The translations under genes and the position numbers were made by a program. The notes beneath the pieces are model-generated. The model was not told where the DNA came from. It did not search any database and saw only the letters and a list, made by a program, of their open reading frames with translations. This document shows, piece after piece, positions 20,402 to 31,200 of a stretch of 64,000 bases of DNA (its first letter is position 1; each line of letters opens with the position of its first letter). The stretch is taken from assembly GCA_023052935.1 (NCBI GenBank), contig CM041293.1, positions 176,877,600 to 176,941,599 on the forward strand, read 5' to 3'. This DNA is from Piezodorus guildinii. Taxonomy: Eukaryota; Arthropoda; Insecta; Hemiptera; Pentatomidae.

Positions 20402-20713
20402 GTGTGGCGGATGCTACACACGCTCGCTCACAGATATGACTTACTGACAACTATAAGAAGACGCTATATCCAATAATATTGTACATGGTTAATAATTAAT
20501 GTCACTGTAAATATTTATATCTATATAACTGTTGTATGAGAATAAATAAAGCACTCAAAGTAATTTGACCTAGGGCCAAGACCCTAGACTGCTAGCAAAG
20601 CTCTCACTGTCAATTATCGACATAAATGACTAACATCCCCAAGAGCTGGCACAGTTCTTCAGATCACCCTAGCAGCATCCCCCTAGGTCAGATTTACTCT
20701 GCCTTTGTAACAC
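20402..20713 (+). repeat. Possible solo LTR-like sequence
   Basis: The segment begins TGTGGCGGATGCTACA, contains AATAAATAAAGCACTC as a poly(A)-like signal, and ends CTTTGTAACA, features seen in some insect LTRs. No second LTR, no convincing primer-binding site and no matching target duplication were found, so this is only a suggestion. Confidence 0.2.
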
Positions 20714-20754
20714 ATTGTGGTCTATCTTTATTTCACTTCCTTCTTTAACCTTGA

Positions 20755-20945
20755 CTCCTTATCCCCGCTACTGTCGGGCTACTACCCCCCTGGGCAATTT
20801 CCTCCTCATCCACGGTACTGTCGAGCTATTACCACGCAGGGCAAATTCTCTCCTCATCCATGCTACTGTCGTGATACTACCACGCAGGGCGAATTAAGTC
20901 CCTATCCACACTACTGGCGTGCTTCACCCACACAGAGTGTAATCC
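20755..20945 (+). repeat. 48-bp minisatellite, four diverged units
   Basis: Blocks like ctactgtcg followed by gctattaccacgcagggc recur at about 20768, 20815, 20863 and 20911, a period of 47-48 bp. The region is much richer in C than its surroundings. Because the period is a multiple of three, one frame carries a repeated peptide (HP-YCRA-TTQG-like), but no gene context supports translation. Confidence 0.75.
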
Positions 20946-21059
20946 ATCCTAACTAGTCCTCTCTGCTAATTCGTTTAATGTCATCTCCATTAAACTCTCT
21001 TCATTGCATGAACAAGCAATTGTCGAGGCCTTCTGATACTCTTTCTTGTCCATTATAAC

Positions 21060-23365
21060 AACCATACCTCGACTAAGGCTAATAGGAATTCTTTATAAGA
21101 CGTGCTGGGGGGTGTGACGTAGGTTCGAACGCCCTACTCACATATTTTAGTCCACAAAATACCACAGTCATGGATTCCTCAGAGGTAAAACGCTCATTAT
21201 TCGGATGTAAACTAGTCCCCCGTTCGGGTCTCCGGGTGGGGACTGCTTCAAGGGAATCATGGCGCAAGATGAAAATTAGAGATCTAACAAAAGGGACGTG
21301 GAACGTTAGAAGTTTAAATACAGCAGGTGGGTTAAAGTCTGACGAATGAAGTTAAAGGGTACCATTTAGATATCGTTGCAATACAAGAAGTTCGCTGGCT
21401 AGGGGAGGGCTCGTTAACAGAAGGAAAGTATAATATTTGGTACGGGGGGAGCGGTAATTATTGTTTCAGTACCGGGTTTCTGATTAGGAATATATTTCCT
21501 TCCGCATTTCGGGACGTACAGTTTTTTAGTGAAAGAATATCGGTTGCTATAGTTCAGGGTCGTTGGTATAAAATCGCGTTTATAAACATTCATTCTCCCA
21601 CCGAAGACAGTGATGATGAAGTAAAATGCCAATTTTATGATAAACTAGAGTCGGTTTACGATAAGTTACCGCGAAATTACATTAAGATAATACTAGGCGA
21701 CGCGAACGCAAAGGTTGGAAGGGAAGAAGTATATCGTCCTACAATCGGTAAAGAAAGTTTGCACGAATATAGCAATGATAATGGGACCCGTACTAATAAA
21801 CTTTGCCATTTCGAAAAACCTAGTAATCAAAAGTACTACGTTTAAACATAAGGATATTCATAAGTATACGTGGACATCGCTGGGTAGACAAACGCGGAAT
21901 CAAATCGATCATGTTTTAGTACAAAACAGATGGCAAAGTGTGGAGAAGCGGGCGTTTCCAAATTACATGTTTTTGTTAAAATGATCTGGGAAAATGAAAA
22001 AATTCCCGAAGAATGGAAAGAATCAATACTTATTCCGATTCACAAAAAAGAACCGAGGACGGGTTATGACAACTATCGAGGGATCTCTCTTCTCCCAGTA
22101 AGCTATAAAATATTCTCGTCAATACTAACTAGCCAAATGACGGAATACGCCGAGGAAATTATCGGAAATTACCAATGTGGTTTTAGGCGGAATCGTTCGA
22201 CTATTGATCAAATATTTTCCTTACGTCAAATATCAGAGAAAAAATTGGAATACAACGGTGTAGTCCATCAACTTTATATCGATTTTAAAAAGGCTTATGA
22301 TTCAATAGACCGTCAGAAGCTATATAACATCATGATTGAACAGGGAATACCTAGAAAGTTAGTAAACCTAGTAGAGATGTGTTTGTCGGAAACATTCCAT
22401 AAAGTTAGAATCGGTCATAATTACTCCGAGAGATTTGAGGTGCAATCGGGTTTGAAACAGGGTGACTACCTTTTACCTGTTTTATTTAATATAGCTTTAG
22501 AATATGTCATAGAAAAGGTGATATATACCGAAAAAGGCTTAAATATGGGTGACGAGATTCCGGTTTTGGGGTATGCCGATGATTTGGTACTGCTAGGTGA
22601 AGACACGGAAACCATACAACTAAATACAAATGTGTTAATAAAAACCGGTAAAGAAATAGGACTCGAATTAAATACCGATAAGACGAAATATATCATTAGT
22701 AGCAGAAACGGTGGCAATCTTAGTGATATTGATATGTCAGGGCATACTTTTGAACACGTAGAGAAATTCAAGTATTTACGTTCAATGATAACAAAAAAAA
22801 ATGAAATCCAGGAAGAAATGAAGGTGGAAAATGCGTGTTATTATTCAGTTTCTAAGTTACTTAGCTTCCGGCTTCTATCTAAAAACTTAAAGGTTAGAAT
22901 TTATAAAACTATTATTCTTCCAACGGTTCTTTACGGATGTGAAACGTATCCCCTTACTTTGAAGGATGAACAATGGCTTAAGGTCTTCGAAAATAAGGTA
23001 CTGCGTTGAATATTTGGTCTGAAGAGAGATGAGGTCACTGGGGAGTTAAGAAGGTTGCAAAACGCGGAATTGCGGAACTTGTATCCTGCAAATATAATTG
23101 AGCTGATAGCATCGCGGAGACTCAAATGGGCGAGTAGAGTTGTTAGGCTCACTGAAGAGCGGATTCCGAGAAAGTTGGTATTCGCTGATCCGACTGGTAG
23201 ACGTCCGAAAGGTAGGCCGAAGCGTAGGAGGGAGGATTGCGTTAAGACTGATCTCGGGGGCTTGGGCTTCAACGGTGAACATTGGACAAGTCTGTGTAAG
23301 CGGAATGTGGTGGTATCTGCATCGAACTTTCAGGTTCGGTAAGCGTATTATTATTTATTTATTTT
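21060..23365 (+). mobile_element. LINE family B copy with internal deletion
   Basis: An endonuclease-reverse transcriptase LINE. The start ATG is probably 21269, followed by TKGTWNVRSLNTAGG. Endonuclease motifs QEVRW (about 21385) and GDANAKVG (about 21700) are separated by frameshifts. The segment SLGRQTRNQIDHVLVQNRW near 21880-21930 is followed almost directly by the reverse transcriptase. The SDH motif and the linker that normally lies between are missing, so a sizeable block has been deleted near 21940. The 3' end reads GGTTCGGTAAGCG and then a TTATTATTTATTTA tail. Sister copies lie at 2545, 36835-37302 and 42180-42892. Confidence 0.88.
21930..23009 (+). CDS. LINE family B reverse transcriptase, large open fragment
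   Basis: A 359-codon open frame that covers most of the reverse transcriptase. Motifs: IPEEWKESILIPIHKKEP, NYRGISLLPVSYKIFSSIL, QCGFRRNRSTIDQIFSL, YIDFKKAYDSIDRQKLY, GLKQGDYLLPVLFNIALEY, VLGYADDLVLLGED (catalytic YADD, about 22570), FEHVEKFKYLRSMIT and LYGCETYPLTLKDEQWLKVF. The frame stops at TGA (23007-23009); the downstream LQNAELRNLYPANIIELIAS region continues in another phase to about 23300. It lacks an intact endonuclease, so it is unlikely to be autonomous. The ATG is internal, not a natural start. Confidence 0.85.
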   Translation: MAKCGEAGVSKLHVFVKMIWENEKIPEEWKESILIPIHKKEPRTGYDNYRGISLLPVSYKIFSSILTSQMTEYAEEIIGNYQCGFRRNRSTIDQIFSLRQISEKKLEYNGVVHQLYIDFKKAYDSIDRQKLYNIMIEQGIPRKLVNLVEMCLSETFHKVRIGHNYSERFEVQSGLKQGDYLLPVLFNIALEYVIEKVIYTEKGLNMGDEIPVLGYADDLVLLGEDTETIQLNTNVLIKTGKEIGLELNTDKTKYIISSRNGGNLSDIDMSGHTFEHVEKFKYLRSMITKKNEIQEEMKVENACYYSVSKLLSFRLLSKNLKVRIYKTIILPTVLYGCETYPLTLKDEQWLKVFENKVLR

Positions 23366-23756
23366 AATATTTAGTAAGAGCTTATGCAATATCCAGTCAC
23401 TAGGTTGACAAATGTATTTATCAGATGAATATGGAACTGGAGACGCCGATAGCTATTATGAGTCTTTAATTAAGATGATTTAAAAGTGAACTGTCTTGGT
23501 GCGTTGAATCTTACTTAAAGCATAATTAGTACAGCCTATTTGTTGCGAAATATTAGAATGGAATACTTTAAAAAATCATGTAGCCATCTGGGAGTTCAAC
23601 GATGATTATGCAAAATATTTATGCACATTTTTCATATTGTTTTTTTATAACAAAGATATTTCATAATGAAATAAAAAATATTGATAATTTTTGTTCGTTG
23701 ATCATATTTTTAAAATTTAAATTATTATTATTTATATAAAATAGTTCAACTATGCA

Positions 23757-23790
<34 letters not shown>

Positions 23791-23807
23791 CTGGGATAAT
23801 GGCGTTG

Positions 23808-23878
<71 letters not shown>

Positions 23879-24640
23879 TATACATTATCTTGAAAGCCTA
23901 ATCATTGTGTTATAAAATTTTAAATTTTAAAACTCTCTCAGTCAGTCCCAATGAGAAACTATTATCAAAATTTATATTTTAGTGGCTTTATCATCTTGCG
24001 GTAGATAATCAGCGACCACAATTCAAGTAAAGGCTAACAGTTATAATTCTTTATTGATGCATTTTATGCTTCTTTCATCGCTTTGTGCGTTAGGAAAATT
24101 AATTCGCTTGATTGCTTACTGACAAACGAAAGCCGTTAAAAATTAATTGGTGCCATAAATTTATTTGATAAGGAGATGGATTTTGTGGTGTTGAGAAGAA
24201 TCATACTAAGATTTTTATATAAAAAAAATTAATATGAAACCATTTTTTACATTTCATTTTTTTTTTTTTTTTTTTTTTTAAGACGTTACAAATGAACTCC
24301 ACAGGAAATTTAATTCTTTTTAGAATTGATATTGACGATTTACATGAATTGGAATGAAAGTGAGTTACTGAGAGAAAAAGTGTCTTTTCCTTTTTATAAA
24401 CTTTTTTTTTTTTGAGATGGATGAAAACGCAACGAGATATAATATCTCCAAAACTAGAATTTTTAAAGTTCGCTCAACATTTTGTTCAAGTTCGCCCAAC
24501 CTTATTCTTTCAACTGTCTCTACCGAAAGCTAATATTAAGTCTAATTGTAGATAATTTTTTTTACTCTTAGATTTGTAAACATATGAATTATCTTTCAAA
24601 TAAACAGCTGGAATTTTCGAATTAACAAAACACTAATTAA
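23366..24640. other. Intergenic, low-complexity sequence
   Basis: No gene seen. It holds a T run at 23759-23784, an (AT)n microsatellite at about 23812-23873 and a further T run near 24258-24280. Confidence 0.5.
23812..23873. repeat. (AT)n microsatellite
   Basis: Alternating AT/TA for about 60 bp with one interruption (a TT step in the middle). Confidence 0.9.
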
Positions 24641-24647
24641 AAGTGAA

Positions 24648-24697
24648 CATAGTAGCATGAAGTGACGTTAAATAAATAAACAAATAAACAAAACAAT
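24648..24697 (+). mobile_element. SINE family 1, 3' end only
   Basis: It carries the block agtagcatgaagtgacgtta followed by aataaataaacaaataaaca, the terminal 50 bp of the family 1 SINE. Confidence 0.65.
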
Positions 24698-24756
24698 ATA
24701 TCTTTGCGAATAATGGTCGATTTCAACCTTCTTTTATTTTTTAATTTTCATGAGCT

Positions 24757-24865
24757 TGTTCGTTTGTTTATTTATTTAACGTCACTTTATGCCACTATGG
24801 CTAATCGGACGATGCTACAGTGGGAGTCCTAAATTTTTCCTATCCAGGATTTATTACCATGAGGT
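24757..24865 (-). mobile_element. SINE family 1, 3' half, opposite orientation
   Basis: In reverse orientation it carries the family tail (tttgtttatttatttaacgt), the cggacgatgctacagtggga block and cctaaatttttcctatcc. It faces the 24648-24697 fragment tail to tail with about 60 bp between. Confidence 0.75.
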
Positions 24866-24992
24866 TGTTATAAATATGTTATGATGATAAAATCGTTTAA
24901 TCTATTAAGGGCTTCATCCATTCGAAAACAGTTTTCTGCATTCGGGATGAAAATGTGCAAGGCTTGAGCATCACTTGGTGAAATAAAAAAAA

Positions 24993-25046
<54 letters not shown>

Positions 25047-26095
25047 AAAAGAATAGACGGACAAATCTTTCAAATAACCTCAAATGTTGGGAGTGCTTAA
25101 GGTTTTCATTTAATAATGTCAACTAAAATGGATAAACATTAAAATAATCAGATAAAACTGAATAATTTATTCACACTGAAAAAAATTTATCGTTATTAGT
25201 GCATAAGAATTTCACATACGTTAATAAAACTTGAATAGCTACAGCTATCATACTTTTTATAATCTACCAAACTAAAGTATTTCGAAACAGTTACAGATAA
25301 CCTACTTATATTACGTAACAATGGAAACTAAGATTAAAAAAATACAGAAAAGTGTATTTAATATATACAAGTTTCGTTAATGATTTTTTTTTTTAGAATA
25401 TTCTGGACATTACAAGTACAATTGGATGATTAATAGTAAGGCTTTTCCAAATGTAATATATCATTTAGATTAAATCAATTAAATTAAGACAAATATTTAA
25501 AATAAATGTTTAAACCGTCCAGACCTTTTTCAGAGTTTATGAATGTAGTGATTTGTGTATATAAAGAAACAAAGTATATTTGGATGTCTTTAGTCATTAT
25601 ATAAATGGGAAAGAAATAATAAATCAGGTATATAATATTTGATGATTGTTGTATTTATCACACCATTGTGAACTAATAGAATAATTTTAATCAAAAGTAT
25701 AGTAAACTATCGACATTACTATGATATAGAAAATAAAACGAATGACCACTGCTTAATGAATGGGTGTAACCGACATTATGGTTGACTGCACCGAACCGCT
25801 CTTTCTAGCAAATGGATACAATGTTTTTTAAAAAATATTCGTTTCATTTTCCATAAAAAAACTTGATTTAAAATACTTTAACTATTTAATATTTAAATAT
25901 TATAATAACATTGAGTAAAAAATAAAGAAATTAACACATTGTATTACCCAAAACTTGTATCGTAAAATAAAATATTTAGTAGGCACTGGTTTGCAATCGA
26001 CTAGTCACTCTTTTATGGTTGGTGAAAACGCCATTGGAGTAGTTATTTTATTAGGAATCAGTTGTTGAGGGCTTTCTTAATCATTTTTGTGTATA
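24866..26095. other. Intergenic region upstream of RBM39
   Basis: AT-rich, no gene seen. An (AT)n microsatellite lies at about 24997-25042. The RBM39 promoter presumably lies toward the right end, where sequence becomes slightly less AT-rich near 25960-26060. Confidence 0.4.
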
Positions 26096-28195
26096 CGTTA
26101 GCAGTTAAAGTTTATCTGTTTTTGCAGTTTATATTTACTCTCAACTTGGGAAGAATTCTACTTCAACCGGAGAGGATTTGAAGAAACTCATCGATCTCGA
26201 AGAAACTCACGCCCAGCATTAGTATTTTACCCATTCGTTAAGAACTAGGAGGTAAAGAGGCATTTTCGGTTTTCCATTAATTTTCGGAAACAATAAGTGT
26301 TATTTTTTTTCTATTAAAGTTCAAGTTGGGGTTAACTCAAGATTGTTTTAATTTCCTAGGTGTCATAATGGCAGAAGACTTTGTTGAGGCTATGCTGGAA
26401 GCACCTTACAAGAAAGGGGTATGTTATATTTATTACATTAATTTTTACTGCACATCATTGTGTGTTTATAGTTATCTTTATTTTTAAAGGTGTGGTTTTG
26501 CAATATAAGGTTAAATATAGATTTTGTATTGCACTTGATTCACTACTACCACACCACTTTGACCAGTTTCTACTCATAAAAGCATTTTGATATATTTTTT
26601 TTTTTTTTAATGATTGACACAATACCCATTCTCTATCTTGTAGAATGTTAACATGTCTGCTTGAGCCAGTGTCTGTTGATGCTCCTGCTCTCTAATAAGG
26701 TAGTTGAAATTAATTGGTTTCAAAAGTTATGTTACTTAGTTTCTCTATTTAAAATTTAACCATTTATTAAATTTTGTTTTTTTAAAGGTATTTTAACCTG
26801 TATTATTATTAATTATTTTATGTATGAATAAAAATGGTTAAGTTTTTCCTATTAATTAAAGAATTAAAAATACTATGACTATTAGTATAACTTGGTATTA
26901 GTATTCTAAAACAGGGAAATAATCACCAGGATAGAATGTACTAAAGCACTATAATTTTATTTCAGATTAAGTATACACATTTTCTATTAATATATTCATA
27001 TGAATTTTACAGTTGTTTTAATGTAATAGATTCATATTAAGTACTTTTTACTTAGATTATGCTAAGTTAATTTAGTAATTAAATCTGTTCCAAACCCATA
27101 ATTTATTTAATCTTTCAGATTTTTAAAATCAATGTGTATAGTATTTACATTTTGTAGACTTTTGTCCATGTTATAAAGTCTGCTAATAGTACTGATTTAT
27201 TTGCAATATACTGTCATAATCTTTTAAATTTATGTTTATTATAGTTTGCAAATTAAGAATTCATGCTTTATTACTATCTAAACTCAATCCCATTGGATTA
27301 ATAGATTTTCTTTCTCTAAATGTCTGAAGTATTAAAATTAATGCTAATCTTTTTTCATCCTTGTGTCACCCAAGTAAGAGTATTTTATAGATAACCTAAA
27401 AATGTGGGTTATGTTGCTTTGAAGTTTAATTGATTTTTAAATTATTAAAAAAATTATATCTACCTTTTCTAACTGTCTGTTATGTGTATTGTAAACACTT
27501 TTGTTTCAAAACATTAGAGATCAAAATTTTACTATAGAATTTTTTTTTTCAATAATTATTATTAAGTGTCGAACTTAAATATATTTTTTTATCATGACAT
27601 TGTTTTTTTGTCAATTTAAAAATATATAGTAAGTAAATACTGATCCAATCATACTAGTAGTTTATAATTTATAATATAGTAGTGAATTATAATATATATT
27701 TTATAATGTAAATTGATTGTCTTTTTTAGATTAAGATCTATCTATTTTTTTATTTTAGTACTAATTCATTTATATTAAAAAGTTTTTTTTTCTTTTATTA
27801 ATTATGTGTTTTATCTATGATTCATTTTCGTTAGTAAATTTTTTGGTGCACTCGTTTTGTAAGGTCTGATAACATTTGTTTCATTAATTACTATATAATG
27901 TTAATGTCCTTATCTTGTTGGTTATATAACTTTAGTTTCTTTTGTTCCCAAAATGTTTTTTATGATTTAAATGTCTTAACTGTTTTATAAGACGGCTAAT
28001 GATTTATAAACAGAATTAAAATGTTATAGTCTTGATTAAATATATAACTCAATTTCGCAAATTATAGTCCATATTAATTTCTGTTTTAATCTTCAATTTG
28101 GATCATTTTTTTATTTTAAAAATTGAAAGTTTTTAGTAATCTTTTATTAATCTGGTCTATTTTATTTCTACCCCAAAGACCTGTATATTTTATTC

Positions 28196-28239
<44 letters not shown>

Positions 28240-31200
28240 GGAGGTTTTGCTATTGTTGTTTTATTCTTAAAGACCATTTGAATAACATATTTCCTTATTT
28301 TTTTTTTAAATTAGTCAATTAACTTTGTGGATTTATTTACAATTTATTATTATCAGTTAGGTTAAAATTATCAGTATTACTAAATTTATTCACCAACTAC
28401 CTAGATAATTTTTTTTTTTTAGTTGTAGACATGATATAGGAACTAATAATTAAGAATGTAGAAACGTTCGAAATAATAATTGTAACCAATCTGATTCTGA
28501 TTGTTCACCTTCCATATCTCTTTTACTACAAACACCAGTTACAAAGTTCAGATTTATTCGATTCTTTGTAACGGGTGTAAATATCTTTTATGTGATTAAT
28601 TTATCTTAGTTCTTTCATATCATATTTTTGTTAATTATCAATGTGAAATGTTGGAAAGGAATTCAATTGTTGAAATTAATAGTTTTGTAATGGTTTTAGG
28701 AAATTACTTTGCTGCTCTCTGATTAAATTCATAGAGTATATATATAATATGCAGTTCAGTGAAAAAATTTTCACTCGATCTATTATATTGCAGTTAAGGT
28801 TTCGTAGCGTAAAAGTATAGCTACATGTTTTGTTATCCGTTGGTTACAACATGTAATGTTTTGTTATTTGTTGGGTAGAAAACGTATTCAGTATGCATTT
28901 TCTTTTTTTTTTTTTTTTTTATTAATATTCCTAAGATGTTGGAACTTCAATATTGAGGAGTGTTTCACCCAGATTTTGATATTTTCCAGATATAAGAAGT
29001 AATTTGAGTAGCATTGGGAAGGGACACGCCAAGTGGCTTTGCCCTAGTGTTATTGATTCACGCAATTAGGTAGGTTGTCATTGTTTCAAATTATTTACTC
29101 TTCCTTCTGTACTCACCCAAATTATTTACAGAAACGCATTTCCACCCCCTGTTGACCGAAGATTGAGGCAATGCGAGATCCTTCTACTTATTGTCAATGA
29201 GGTCTTATATCTGATTCGAAAAAGTGACTGTTTTAATATCATATATATTTCAGATTTTTAAGTGCTAAGATGGCGATGTTCTTTCTGACGACATTGGAAA
29301 AGGAGTTTTATGTCATGAATTTTTCTTTTACATTTTTTTTTAATTTTTTATTGTTAGTTTATTTTTTTCTATTTACGTCCATGGACTTGAGGAAAGAATT
29401 ACTGCTAGACATTTATTTTTCAGGCACTCTAATTTTTTAAAATTTATTTAATGTAAGCTATTATCATTCCACTCTTTGGGCTTTTATCTGTGAAAAATGC
29501 CTATGTCAGATTTTCATCTTGTTTTCTGTTTTATTGGTGAAATCGTTTTGGTTTAGTTTCTGATGTTTCAACATACTAGACTAGTTACATGTGTTGTTTA
29601 CATAGGTGTAGTTCTACTAAAGATTAAATTTTATTATGTGAAGGTATTAAATGAGTATCACATTTAAACCAACAAAATAAATTGAGGTTATGTTGTTATT
29701 TAGTTGCCATGGTAACTGTATTTAATTTTTTATCTTGTACCTTGGTTGCTATTGACAACTCTATCCTTCTACATTTTTTTTTTTTTTTAATCTAGAAAAA
29801 AAGTACAAACATAGTGGAGTTCTATCATAATTGAGACTAATATTTTCTTATCAGGAGCTCTGACGTGTCACTATCCTTGTGCAGTGTGCTTTTACTGATC
29901 TAATTACAAAGAAGATATGCCACACAATAACTGACTAGAGATAATACAAGTGCAAGCAAAATTACTATGAAAAAAAAAATTCGAACTACTATCCAACTTT
30001 TCCTACACTTAGACATCTTTGTACACTTGTAATCCCTCAGAAATTCAGGGTGTATGATTGTTTTCTTGGCAAAACAATTTACCATTGAATTATATTTTAT
30101 TATTTATTATGGAGCAAATTCTCTATTATTTTTCTTTAAAAGATCTTTTCAGCCCCACAAAATTGTCTTGAAGCATTGAAAATTGAATTGGTGTCAGATA
30201 AATGCCTTTTGGCTTCTCATATTTTTTTCTTTCTCCCCACTATTTTGTATTCAGTGGAAATAATACATTTTTTTATTAATTGTTTGGTCGATTTGATTTT
30301 GTTTTTATAAATGTATGCATTTATTTTTTTTCTTTTGGTAGTTCTTTGTTGTTGAAAATATTTCTCTTTTTAAATGAAACAAACAAAACTATAGAATTTT
30401 TCAGGTAAATGAATTGTTTTCTTAATATTGTTGCTTTGCTGAAACCTTGTTCAGAACATTTGCGACATATTCCTTGGTTGAAACTGATGTTCGTTCAGAT
30501 TTCATTTCTTTTTATCGAGTATTTAGTGGAAAATTACACGAGAACATAGCAAACACTATGTTTAATCGACCACATATGGGATTTAACAATTTCATAATTT
30601 AACTTAATTTTATAATAATTGTCAAATATTATAGTATGTTTACTTTTGAAGAAAAAATAAAATAAAATACCTTGTTCTAGACTAAATTTGTTTGCTAAAG
30701 AGACATATGTGGATCGATTGAATGATAAACTCTTTCCATCAGGTATGAGTTCATTTTTTTCTCTATTAATGTAAAATTAAACAAAAGAAGAGAAGCTGAG
30801 AACATTGAGGTTTTACTGAATTGTTATTTGTGTTTCCTAGATGAAAACCTTGTGAATTAGTCTATCCTGATTTCCTCAGAAGTTGATAGATCAATTTTAC
30901 TACAATTATTTGAGGCATTAAATACATAATTTAAAATTAAGGTAAGGTGGTGATTTATTTCCCTTTCTTAGAATTAAAATACACATTCCCAATTATACAC
31001 AAAACAAAATATAAAAAGAGAAAAAGTCGACTTGCGACTTAAAATTTTTTCTATGTATGTATTGATTTAAAATACAATTGAGTTCCGTTTTATTATAAAA
31101 CCACATAAAATCCGTTCTTTCGGCTTAGGAAACGATAAATGATGGGTTAAGCCATTTCAGTAAACTGAGAAGAGAGGACTTCGATCAGCATATTTACGAA

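Noticed and set aside
20402..20713. Confident solo LTR
   Set aside because: Only TG...CA-like ends and a poly(A)-like signal; no second LTR, primer-binding site or target duplication, so it is kept as a low-confidence suggestion only.
23812..25045. CRISPR-like or regulatory array in the (AT)n tracts
   Set aside because: They are simple dinucleotide microsatellites with no spacers.
29900..30085. 61-codon frame with a hydrophobic C-terminal stretch
   Set aside because: The membrane-like run is made of T-rich codons in an intron; no partner exons or known match.
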